A stretch of 9,404 nt of DNA from NCBI GenBank assembly GCA_001751085.1, contig MAXP01000120.1, forward strand, positions 1 through 9,404, given 5' to 3'. The notes under the pieces are model-generated. The model had not been told where the DNA came from, did not search any database, and was given only the letters and a program-made list of their open reading frames with translations. Both the position numbers and the translations under genes were made by a program. Within the stretch, counting starts at the first letter, position 1; each line of letters begins with the position of its first letter. Below, piece by piece: positions 1-7,700 of this stretch. Origin of the DNA: Desulfobacterales bacterium C00003060. GTDB taxonomy: Bacteria > Desulfobacterota > Desulfobacteria > Desulfobacterales > C00003060.

Positions 1-46
1 CAGGTAATGCCGGTCGGAGATGATTAACACTGACTTTGTGTTGCAT
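1..46 (-). CDS. Start of a gene running off the left edge (possible DUF3391/HD-GYP protein)
   Basis: Only 15 codons are inside the window (MQHKVSVNHLRPALP). The ATG at 46-44 is preceded by a good ribosome binding site (GAGGAAAG, about 8 nt upstream), which is the main reason to call a gene. The pattern K-[IV]-S-V-x-x-L-R-P resembles the N-terminus of DUF3391, a domain found in front of HD-GYP phosphodiesterases, and would fit the neighbourhood. However, the usual G-M that follows LRP is A-L here, so the family assignment is weak. It is separated by about 300 bp of repeat-rich DNA from the gene upstream of it. Confidence 0.35.
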   Translation of the reverse strand, partial: MQHKVSVNHLRPALP

Positions 47-133
47 TTTTTCTTTCCTCATCCAGAACCCGGCAGTGCAACCTCATTGAGTTCAGCTAGG
101 GGAACAACCTTATCCAGTAACCGCTCACGGCTT

Positions 134-178
134 TTAAAAGATGAACGTCGAACATATTAAAAGATGAACGTCGAACAT
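134..178. repeat. 22-bp exact tandem direct repeat
   Basis: Two exact 22-bp copies, at 134-155 and 157-178, are separated by one base (unit begins TTAAAAGATGAACG and ends TCGAACAT). The second copy runs directly into the heptamer array at 171-198. It lies in the gene-free stretch 47-349; no coding potential or promoter was convincing there. Confidence 0.85.
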
Positions 179-198
179 CGAACGTCCAACATCGAATG
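171..198. repeat. Heptamer tandem array, left arm
   Basis: Four consecutive 7-bp units with small differences: the first two are TCGAACA, TCGAACG and the last is TCGAATG. The 11-bp word GAACATCGAAC at 173-183 reappears as its exact reverse complement at 259-269, so this array and the one at 252-272 form an imperfect inverted repeat around an A-rich spacer. Confidence 0.8.
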
Positions 199-251
199 AA
201 AAACAAAAAAACCAATACCAAACATTCAACGGCTATTTCTTCTTTTTTTCC

Positions 252-272
252 ATTCAATGTTCGATGTTCATT
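252..272. repeat. Heptamer tandem array, right arm
   Basis: Three 7-bp units (ATTCAAT, GTTCGAT, then GTTCATT) in inverted orientation to the array at 171-198. The pair could form a hairpin in either transcript beyond the end of the REC-HD-GYP gene, but without a following U-run on the minus strand, so it is not called a terminator. Confidence 0.75.
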
Positions 273-301
273 GGTCCATCCGGTACAAAAACAACGTAAC
301 C

Positions 302-333
302 GTTCAGGGGTTCAAAGGCTCAGGGTTTCAAAG
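302..333. repeat. 8-bp/16-bp tandem repeat just past the REC-HD-GYP stop codon
   Basis: Two copies of a 16-bp unit (GTTCAGGGGTTCAAAG and a copy with three changes at 318-333), each made of two 8-bp words. It ends 17 bp from the stop codon of the REC-HD-GYP gene. It is a different word from the heptamer arrays nearby but has the same style. Confidence 0.75.
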
Positions 334-349
334 GCCGAAGCACCGATTT

Positions 350-1417
350 TCATGAACGCTGATGCGATAAGACGTGTTTATGAGATTTGTAATTGAAGCC
401 AAAGCCTCTTTCCTTAAAGACCTTCAAGCATGCCTCCGCAACTTCAGGGTTATACAGTACTCCACTGTGCTTAGAGATTTCTTCTAATGCCTTGTCGAGC
501 CCGAGGGCCGGCCGGTAAGGGCGATGGGAGGCCATGGCTTCGACAACATCAGCAACACTCAAAATTTGTGCTTCCAAAAGAGTCTCTGCACCTGACAGAC
601 CCGAGGGGTAACCCGAACCGTCTATTCTCTCGTGATGTTGAACCACCATGTCGGCAATCGGCCATGGAAATTCGATGCTTTTTAATATATTGTAACCTGC
701 CTTGGCATGGGTTTTGATGATGTTGAATTCGATTTCGTTTATGTTTCCGGGCTTGCTCAGGATTTCTGCCGGGATGCATAACTTACCAATATCGTGAATT
801 GTTGCCGCCATACGAAGACCGTCAATCCTATCTTCTGGAATGCCCATTTCTGCAGCGATGGCGCAGGCAAGATCGGCCACGCGTTGTTGATGGCCGGCCG
901 TGTAGGGATCCCTCAGTTCAACGGTCAATGCCATGGCATTGATGCTTCCCTCCAGCGCCTTCTGCCACTTATCCATACTATCCTGGAGTGACGCTGTACG
1001 CTTAGCAACGTCTTTTTCAAGGTTCTCCAGGTGAGCTCGATTATCGATTTCAAGCTCCCGGCGGTGCAACGCGCTGGCCACGCTGATGAGCAGCCTGTTC
1101 CGGTCAAAGGGCTTAATAATATAGTCATAGGCACCGCTCTCCAGGGCAACCTTTGCAGTCAACGAATCATCCATCGCGGTCACCATGACTACCGCTGTGC
1201 CTGGATACCTGGTCAAGGCATGGTGGATAAAGGCGAGACCTGAGGTCCCTGGCATGTTTATATCGCAAAGGATCAACTCAAAATCCAGCTTCTTCAAAAG
1301 TTCACTGGCTTCTGAGGTATTAGCTGCCAGAATGCAGTTGTGAGCAGTCATATCGAGCATTTGAGCGATCAGGCGCCGGACAGGCTCTTCATCATCTACG
1401 ATTAGGATGTTTGTCAT
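350..1417 (-). CDS. Response regulator with HD-GYP output domain (predicted c-di-GMP phosphodiesterase)
   Basis: A 355-residue cytoplasmic two-domain regulator, predicted to hydrolyse cyclic-di-GMP when its receiver is phosphorylated. The receiver (residues 1-120) has the acidic pair D8 D9, phosphoacceptor D52, T80 and K102. A short coiled linker (about 121-158) leads to an HD-GYP domain (about 160-340) with every expected metal and signature residue visible: H176, H208 D209, H237, H261 H262, G269 Y270 P271 and D290. The start at 1417 is chosen because AGGAG lies 7 nt upstream and the receiver begins at once (MTNILIVDDEE); upstream in-frame codons read through repeat DNA and are not protein-like. 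It is the last complete gene of the co-directional cluster, 142 bp after the GGDEF protein. Which kinase drives it is not shown by the sequence; the two kinases here are candidates. Confidence 0.95.
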   Translation of the reverse strand: MTNILIVDDEEPVRRLIAQMLDMTAHNCILAANTSEASELLKKLDFELILCDINMPGTSGLAFIHHALTRYPGTAVVMVTAMDDSLTAKVALESGAYDYIIKPFDRNRLLISVASALHRRELEIDNRAHLENLEKDVAKRTASLQDSMDKWQKALEGSINAMALTVELRDPYTAGHQQRVADLACAIAAEMGIPEDRIDGLRMAATIHDIGKLCIPAEILSKPGNINEIEFNIIKTHAKAGYNILKSIEFPWPIADMVVQHHERIDGSGYPSGLSGAETLLEAQILSVADVVEAMASHRPYRPALGLDKALEEISKHSGVLYNPEVAEACLKVFKERGFGFNYKSHKHVLSHQRS

Positions 1418-1461
1418 AGTTGTTCTCCTCGGCCCAGCGGCCTCTATAGTATTTCGGCCTG

Positions 1462-1520
1462 CCCTGGCGCTCGCTTCATGTATGCAACCACAGAACCTGT
1501 TGGCCAGGTCTGAGCCAGGG
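1462..1520. repeat. 59-bp dispersed element with inverted CCCTGGC/GCCAGGG ends
   Basis: Begins CCCTGGC (1462-1468) and ends GCCAGGG (1514-1520). The end-proximal CAGGTCTGAGCCAGGG followed by ATTGCGGA recurs with one mismatch at 5495-5518, inside the hybrid kinase gene, where an element of the same length (59 bp) and the same ends occurs. The middle parts differ. It sits in the 142-bp gap upstream of the REC-HD-GYP gene, where a lone TATAAT (minus, 1534-1529) has no good -35 partner, so no promoter is called. Confidence 0.65.
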
Positions 1521-1559
1521 ATTGCGGAATTATACCTCGAGTGGCAAAGCCAGCATCGT

Positions 1560-3518
1560 TTACGAGGACTTCGGGTCTTCAATTTTGTCCTTGTCCCTAA
1601 CCCTGACTATCTTCAAGAATCGCTCCGCCAATTCGGGATCAAATTGGGTACCTGCACCCTTCTTGATTTCTTTCATGGCTTCCTCTTTTGACATGGTCTT
1701 TTTGTAAGAACGTTGACTCAGCATTGCATTATAGGCATCCATAATGGAAATTATCCTGGCCAACAAGGGGATTTCTTCCCCTTTTAACCCCCGGGGGTAT
1801 CCCTTTCCATTCCACCACTCGTGGTGGCATAGTATGTCTTTAGCAACAGGGACTAATTCTGGGATATTCCTTGCTATACGGTGCCCTATCGCACAATGCT
1901 TTTTCATGCCTTCCCATTCTTCAGAAGTCAGGGTCTCCGGTTTATTCAAGATTGAATCAGGTATGCCGATTTTGCCGATATCGTACAGAATAACGAGCAA
2001 TCTCAGTTCTTCTAATCTGTGTTCTGAAAGACCCTTGTCCTTACCAAGGGAAAGAGCAATCTTTTGCAATTGTTTACTATGTTTTTCTCTATGGATATCC
2101 CGTTCAGCCAACATAAAGATAAGGGTATCAATTACGTTTCCTCGCACAGCTTTGCTGCTGACCAACTTGTTTCCGTACATATGGTCATCTGCTGCTCTCA
2201 AAGCTTCTTGCATATCTTCGTATTGCCCATATTGTATAGAATATCCCAAGGAAACAGTTAGTCTCAATGAGGCTTCACGATTACTATCCTTACAAGCATC
2301 TATTATCCGGTTATACAAAGACTGGGTAGTTTCTTCATCCACGTTTGGCAAAATGATAGCAAATTCATCTCCCCCTGTACGGGCCACCACATCTTCCTTG
2401 CGGGTTGCAGAAACCAGGATATTGGCCATACGCTTTAAAAGCTCATCTCCTTCAGCGTGGCCAAAGGCGTCATTGATAAACTTCAGCTTATCAATATCTG
2501 CCATAATAATACCTACAGGGTATTTCCGGACAGTGTTCAACCTTTTCATTTCTTCTTCAAAAAAAGCACGGTTATATAAGCCCGTCAAAAAATCATGGAA
2601 ACTTAAATACTTGACCTTTTCTTCCGTCTTCTTGCGCTCAGTGATGTCAGCCGTTTGGAAGACAATGCCCAGGAATTTGTCTTGTTCATCTCTAAATGGC
2701 TCCCATGAGCTTGAAGCATACCACACTTCTCCGTTCTTTCTTACCGCTTTGTATTCGAAGTCCTTGCCCCCCACCCCCAGGCGGAAGGTGCGCTCAAAGA
2801 ATTCCTTCGCCGCCGGTGTATCATCCTCATGCACCCACCATATCACCCGACCTTGCAACTCTTCTTGAGTGTAGCCTGTAATCTTCTTGCAGTTGGGGCT
2901 GACGTACAGATTATTACCCTCTTCATCAGTAATCGTAAGGAGGCTGGGGGCTGTCTCAACAATAGTCCTGAACCGTTCTTTCGCCTCCAACAGCGACTTC
3001 TCTGCCCGCTTGCGCGCTTCTATTTGCTGTTTCAATTGGTCGTTTGCTGTTGACAGTGCATCGGTGCGCTTCTGCACCTGAATTTCTAATTCGTCATGGG
3101 CTTCTTTTAATGCCTCCTCGGCCCGCTTGCGCTCACGGTATGCTTCTGCTTCTTCCACCGCCCGCTTCACCGCAGGACCCAAACGAAAGAGCCTGTCCTT
3201 GAAAACATAATCCGTTGCTCCGGATTTCGTACATTCGACAGCAACCTCCTCGCCTATTGTGCCTGAAAAAATAATTAACGGAATCTCGGGTGCGATTCGC
3301 TGCTGTATCTGCAAGGCAGCCATGCAATCGAAAAAAGGCAGCTTATAGTATGCCAGGATCAAGTCGGGCCTTTCAGCAAGTGCTTTTCTGAAGCCTTCTT
3401 CCGTATCTACCCTACTCGATTTAACATCAAACCCTTCCTGCTTAAGTTGTTTTACTGCCAACTCGGCATCATCGGGATTATCATCGAGAATTAGCAGACT
3501 TAATGCTTTTTCCTCCAT
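1560..3518 (-). CDS. Pseudo-receiver-PAS-GGDEF-HD-GYP (YD variant) cyclic-di-GMP protein
   Basis: A 652-residue soluble protein. In order: receiver-like domain (1-122), coiled coil (about 125-181), PAS (about 182-295), GGDEF (about 301-455), HD-GYP (about 462-640). The GGDEF half looks active: D341 and D343, G382 G383 D384 E385 F386, plus an intact inhibitory I-site R373-x-x-D376 five residues before the motif, so diguanylate cyclase activity with product inhibition is predicted. The HD-GYP half keeps H480, H541, H565 H566, G573 Y574 P575 and D594, but the HD motif is Y512 D513. The receiver keeps D12 D13, S85 and K107 but has Y57 where the phosphoacceptor Asp belongs. Its receiver is a close duplicate of the one in the hybrid kinase. 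The start MEEKALSLLILDDN is supported by that duplicate. It follows the AAA ATPase gene by 14 bp with a GGGGG-type ribosome binding site, so the two are probably co-transcribed. Confidence 0.94.
   Translation of the reverse strand: MEEKALSLLILDDNPDDAELAVKQLKQEGFDVKSSRVDTEEGFRKALAERPDLILAYYKLPFFDCMAALQIQQRIAPEIPLIIFSGTIGEEVAVECTKSGATDYVFKDRLFRLGPAVKRAVEEAEAYRERKRAEEALKEAHDELEIQVQKRTDALSTANDQLKQQIEARKRAEKSLLEAKERFRTIVETAPSLLTITDEEGNNLYVSPNCKKITGYTQEELQGRVIWWVHEDDTPAAKEFFERTFRLGVGGKDFEYKAVRKNGEVWYASSSWEPFRDEQDKFLGIVFQTADITERKKTEEKVKYLSFHDFLTGLYNRAFFEEEMKRLNTVRKYPVGIIMADIDKLKFINDAFGHAEGDELLKRMANILVSATRKEDVVARTGGDEFAIILPNVDEETTQSLYNRIIDACKDSNREASLRLTVSLGYSIQYGQYEDMQEALRAADDHMYGNKLVSSKAVRGNVIDTLIFMLAERDIHREKHSKQLQKIALSLGKDKGLSEHRLEELRLLVILYDIGKIGIPDSILNKPETLTSEEWEGMKKHCAIGHRIARNIPELVPVAKDILCHHEWWNGKGYPRGLKGEEIPLLARIISIMDAYNAMLSQRSYKKTMSKEEAMKEIKKGAGTQFDPELAERFLKIVRVRDKDKIEDPKSS
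3116..3518 (-). repeat. 403-bp duplicated receiver segment, copy 1
   Basis: Aligns without gaps with 7555-7957. At protein level 108 of the first 130 residues are identical by my count; most changes fall in residues 45-80, around the phosphorylation site. Homology begins about 7 nt before the ATG (AATTATG is shared) and fades after the KRAEE linker. The copies are direct repeats about 4.4 kb apart, so recombination between them would remove the ATPase gene and fuse the two signalling genes. Confidence 0.9.
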
Positions 3519-3532
3519 AATTGGACCCCCGT

Positions 3533-4714
3533 TCAGAAAACATCACCCTGATACAGCCGTTCCAGAAAATCCTCCACGGGTAGAACATCTATGCCGTCAA
3601 AATGATACGCTCTCTTGCCTGTGTAAATACCAATCATCTTTTCTACATGAATACGGCCAGACTTGCCCAGCGAACGCATGGGACGTTCCCATTTCCTGTC
3701 CCATTTTTCCGCCATTTTCACTTCCAGGCAAACAATGTGAGCCTTGGACGTGCGTTGCCACTTCTGGGTTTCAATAACAAAGTCGATTTCCACCCCGCTG
3801 CCGGTACGATAGAAAAATATTGCTCGGTTTTTGTTTTGGGTATGATTGTATACTCTTAATTCGTGGTAAATCATGTTTTCCAGTGCCATGCCTTTCCAAA
3901 GCCTGTCAATGGGATCAAAAAGAAGACCTGCGGCTGCCCTGGCAACGCCAGGGTCAAACCAGTAAAACTTTGGATGCGTTTGTTCTCGTACTTTCACGTT
4001 CGGCCGATAGGCAGGGAGAAAGTGTCCGAGAAGTGTATCCTCCAGAATAGAAAAATAGACATCCACACTGCTTCGTGGTACGGCGGCCTCCCTGGAGATG
4101 TTCTGCCCGTTTACCAATTGACCGTTTAATTGCCCGGCAATGCTCACAAAGCGCAGGAATGGGGGAAGACTCCTTACAATGCTCTCCTCCCTGATTTCCT
4201 CCTTAATGTACGTATTAACGTAGGAATTCAGAATATCGGGGGCGTTTTCCCGGTCAAGTTGAACGTATGGTAGAAAGCCCCATTGGAGTGAAAATTCAGC
4301 ATCAAAAGCGTTGCCAAGTTCTTTGTAAGCAAAGGCATCAAGGTTGCGGGTGACGGCCCGACCGCCTAAAAGATTGACTCCACCCCGACGCAACTTTCTC
4401 GCTGATGATCCGCATAATGCAAACCTCCATCCCCTCGTTTCCATCAGGCGGTGAACTTCATCAAGGAGATCAGGTATTTTCTGGATTTCGTCAATAACAA
4501 CCCACGAATCCTCCGGCAGATCTCCGACCATTGCTTCGAGGATGCCGGGCTTTTGAGAAAGCTCCAGGTACAAAGATGGATCAAGCAGGTCAAAAAAGGA
4601 TGCGCCAGACAAAACTTTTCGTAGCCACGTAGTTTTCCCAACGCCGCGTGGGCCGAAAAGAAAAAAAGAACGGTCAGGCACCTTAAGTAATCGCGTTATA
4701 TGGAATTTTTTCAT
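3533..4714 (-). CDS. AAA ATPase with DUF4143 C-terminal domain (COG1373 type)
   Basis: A 393-residue cytoplasmic P-loop ATPase. Walker A is GPRGVGKTT (21-29), Walker B VVIDE followed by IQK (72-79), and CGSSARKL (101-108) with downstream GGRA is the hallmark of the AAA_14 domain. The C-terminal part (from about 165) is DUF4143-like: a helix-turn-helix-like stretch around 194-228 ending in SILEDTLLG, then E309-x-D311 and L-E331-V-K333, which resemble the core of the PD-(D/E)xK nuclease fold. The family is widespread but has no settled function; ideas include nucleic-acid transactions, and nuclease activity is only an inference. The ATG at 4714 is preferred over the TTG at 4729 because that TTG lies upstream of the -10 box and would not be transcribed from the proposed promoter. 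No ribosome binding site is visible, consistent with a near-leaderless message. It lies between two signalling genes with which it shares no obvious pathway. Confidence 0.9.
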   Translation of the reverse strand: MKKFHITRLLKVPDRSFFLFGPRGVGKTTWLRKVLSGASFFDLLDPSLYLELSQKPGILEAMVGDLPEDSWVVIDEIQKIPDLLDEVHRLMETRGWRFALCGSSARKLRRGGVNLLGGRAVTRNLDAFAYKELGNAFDAEFSLQWGFLPYVQLDRENAPDILNSYVNTYIKEEIREESIVRSLPPFLRFVSIAGQLNGQLVNGQNISREAAVPRSSVDVYFSILEDTLLGHFLPAYRPNVKVREQTHPKFYWFDPGVARAAAGLLFDPIDRLWKGMALENMIYHELRVYNHTQNKNRAIFFYRTGSGVEIDFVIETQKWQRTSKAHIVCLEVKMAEKWDRKWERPMRSLGKSGRIHVEKMIGIYTGKRAYHFDGIDVLPVEDFLERLYQGDVF

Positions 4715-4720
4715 AGTGCA

Positions 4721-4748
4721 ATTATACAATCATGTTGTAATATTGCAA
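4721..4748 (-). promoter_or_regulatory. Sigma-70-type promoter of the ATPase gene
   Basis: On the minus strand, TTGCAA (4748-4743), a 16-bp spacer and a perfect TATAAT (4726-4721). Six bases separate the -10 from the ATG at 4714, so the expected transcript start falls at or next to the start codon. The -35 lies inside the 27-bp palindrome. Confidence 0.65.
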
Positions 4749-4761
4749 GGCGATATTACAA
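4735..4761. promoter_or_regulatory. 27-bp palindrome overlapping the ATPase promoter (candidate operator)
   Basis: Perfect 9-bp arms TTGTAATAT (4735-4743) and ATATTACAA (4753-4761) around a 9-bp centre. A further ACAA at 4726-4729 pairs with the TTGT at 4735-4738, giving a third partial half-site next to the -10. Position over the -35 suggests repressor binding, possibly by the ATPase itself through its helix-turn-helix-like segment; that last point is speculation. A transcribed hairpin is the alternative, but no U-run follows on the minus strand. Confidence 0.55.
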
Positions 4762-4774
4762 AAAAAGTGCATCC

Positions 4775-7700
4775 TCACTCATCCAACACCTTCCGTATAG
4801 TGTCAGCCAGGTCTCGCCTGGCAAGCGGTTTCATGATAAACGCTCTGATACCCATCTCTTTGGCCTTTTCTTCGGAGATATGTTTGCTGAACCCAGTGCA
4901 AAGTATAATCGGAATATCGGGACGGATGTTCATGATCTCTGCGGCTAATTTTTCACCCGTCATATTGGGCATGGTCATATCCGTAATCACCAGGTCAAAT
5001 CTGTCAGGTTGCGCCCGGAATAGCTCCAACGCCTCTATGCTGCTCGTCCTGGAAGCAACTTCATAACCCAATCGGTCAAGCATCTGTTTGCCCATATTGG
5101 CCAGGACTTGTTCATCGTCGATGAAAAGAATACGCTCGTCTCCAGTGGGGACGGTTTTCTCTGTCTCGACTTCCGGCTCTAACTCACGCTCAGCAAGGGG
5201 AAGATAGATCCGGAAGGTGGAACCCTTTCCGGGCTGGCTGTCAACTGTGATCGTACCACCAAGACTCTTGACAATGCCATGAACGACTGAAAGACCCATA
5301 CCGGTCCCTTCACCTGGCTCTTTGGTGGTAAAAAAGGGATCAAAGATTCGTTCAAGCACATCAGGAGTCATGCCATGGCCTGTGTCGCTCACGGTTAATC
5401 TAAGGTGTGGCCCGGGAACAAACCCGATTGCGGATTGCGGATCTCGGTCCACCCTGGCACGACGTGATTGGAACACCCTGTTGCGCCCATGCGTCAGGTC
5501 TGGGCCAGGGATTGCGGATTGTTCGTCATTCTGCTCTAATTCCGAATTCCGAAATCCGAAATCCGCATTGTGAAGGCTTACCTCCAGTGTGCCACCTTCT
5601 TCCCGCATGGCATGAGCTGCATTCGTGCAAAGGTTCATAAAGACCTGATGAATCTGGGTGGGATCAGCCAGCACTACCGAATCGCTTTGAATGTTCTGGC
5701 GTATCTCAATCGTTGTGGGTAATGACGGCCTGAGCAGCTTGAGAGTCTCCTTTACTATGAGCTTGACTTGAACGGCTTTTAATTCATGCTCAGCTTGGCG
5801 ACTAAACGTAAGAATTTGCTTGACCAGGTCTTTCGCGCGACTTCCTGCTTTAACCACCTCCTGTAAATGGCTTTGTAACAAGGACCCCTTCGGAGCGTGG
5901 TCTAGAGCCAACTCTGCGTAGCCGATTACGGCAAAAAGAATGTTGTTGAAATCATGGGCGATCCCTCCAGCCAATGTACCGAGAGCCTCCATTTTCTGTG
6001 TTTGTCGCAGTTGGGCTTCCAGGTGCTTTTGTTTGGTGATGTCTATGCCCTGGACAATCGTGGAGAGAAGAGTTGTGCCATCGTCAGCATAGACGTTCGA
6101 CGAGTTGCAGAGGACGTGGCGCACATCTCCATCTTTGCGAAGAATGGGGATTTCCACGGACTTCCAGTATTCACCACTCAACGTACGTGTGATCTTGTTC
6201 ACCGATTCTCTTCGGCTTCCTTCAGGAAAAAGCATGCGAAATTCTTGGCCGATGACCTCGTCGGTGGCATAACCCGTGAGACGCTGGAAGGCATTGTTGA
6301 ACCGGGTGATCCTGAACTCCGGGTCCCAGACGATGATAGGAGCGCTCACATGGTTAATCAGGTTCTCCAGGTAGTCGCGCGTCTCCCGCAACTTCTGCTC
6401 GGTTTTTTTGCGGTCAGTAACATTCCTGGCAATCTCAATAGCGCCCACAATCCTTCCATGATTGTCCTTTATGGGCACTCCAATATCCTCCCAATGGCTT
6501 TCGTCCTGTATACCCTTTACGGCGGGTTGATACATCACCCCCCTCTCGATCTGCCCTGTATCCATGCACCTCATGCAAGGGCAGCCTTGACAAGGGTCAT
6601 CCCCGTTCACATAAGCCTTATGACAGGTCTGACCCACTGAATCAGGATTCATGTCGAGGGCAGTCTTGTTTGCCCACAAAACTGTCATATTGGTGTCAAT
6701 TTGCATTATCATGTCGGGTAAACCATCAAGTAGAGCCTGTTTTTGTGCCACACTTTCGAAAAGCGCTTCCTCCGCCCATTTGCGTTCGGTGATGTCAACC
6801 CAGTTTGCCAGGTAATACTGGAGTTTCCCATTGCTCCTTACCGGAGTGGAGGTTATCTCAACGCAGAATCGATCCCCGTCCTTCTTTTGGAAAAGCTCTT
6901 CCAGCCTCTGTGCCCCCTTAACCATAGCTTTCTCGAAGTCCCTGCCGGTTTTCTGAAGCGTTTCTTCCGTCCACCAGGGGTACGGAGCTTTTTTGCCAAT
7001 AAGATCTGCAGAAGAAAAGCCGGTTAGCTTTTCCAGCGAGGGACCAACATATCTTACTGAACTATCCGGATTGATAACGATGATGGCATGAGGGGAATTA
7101 CTTAATAGGCTGGAACTGAATGCTTCACTCTCCCGTAGTTTGCCTTGAAACCGTTTGAACTCAGTGATATTGGTATAATGTTCAATACGACCTCCCTGAT
7201 AAAGGCCAGATCGGATGGGTTGGCTCCAGTGCTCAAGCCACCGCTCTTGTCGATTGCCCTCGGGGAGCACACGGCACTCAAAATTCTCGATATAGGTATT
7301 GTCGTCATAGGTGGATAATACCTTCTCGCAAAAGGTTTCCGGATCTTCAAAGATATCCTTGATTCCCTCACGAATGATCTGCCTCTTGTCTTTTCCAATT
7401 ACTTCGTCCCTTTTAAACCCAAAATAGCGTTCTAACGCCCGGTTTACCCAAACAACTCTGAACTCAGAATTGAGAATGAAGATGCCTACATCTGAACTAT
7501 CGAGCACATCATCAATCAATGTGCGATATCTTCCTTCACTTTCCCTCAGCGACTCCTCGGCCCGCTTGCACTGCCGGTATGCTTCTGCTTCTTCGATCGC
7601 CCGCTTCACCGCAGGACCCAAACGAAAGAGCCTGTCCTTGAAAACATAATCCCTTGCTCCGGATTTCATACATTCGACAGCAACCTCCTCGCCTATTGTG

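Noticed and set aside
171..272. CRISPR-like array in the 47-349 gap
   Set aside because: Repeats are 7 bp or a single 22-bp duplication, with no regularly sized unique spacers and no cas genes.
1529..1534. Promoter of the REC-HD-GYP gene at a minus-strand TATAAT
   Set aside because: No acceptable -35 at 15-19 bp upstream, and it lies at the edge of a dispersed repeat.
1744..2868. Long plus-strand open frame (374 codons)
   Set aside because: It is antisense to the well-supported GGDEF/HD-GYP gene, its product has no recognisable domain, and its composition is that of a reversed coding strand.
3533..4714. Transposition helper ATPase (IstB/TniB type)
   Set aside because: The CGSSARKL motif and DUF4143-like C-terminus point to the AAA_14 family; no transposase or terminal inverted repeats are nearby.
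5954..6640. Plus-strand open frame of 228 codons
   Set aside because: Lies wholly opposite the PAS region of the hybrid kinase, with no recognisable domain.
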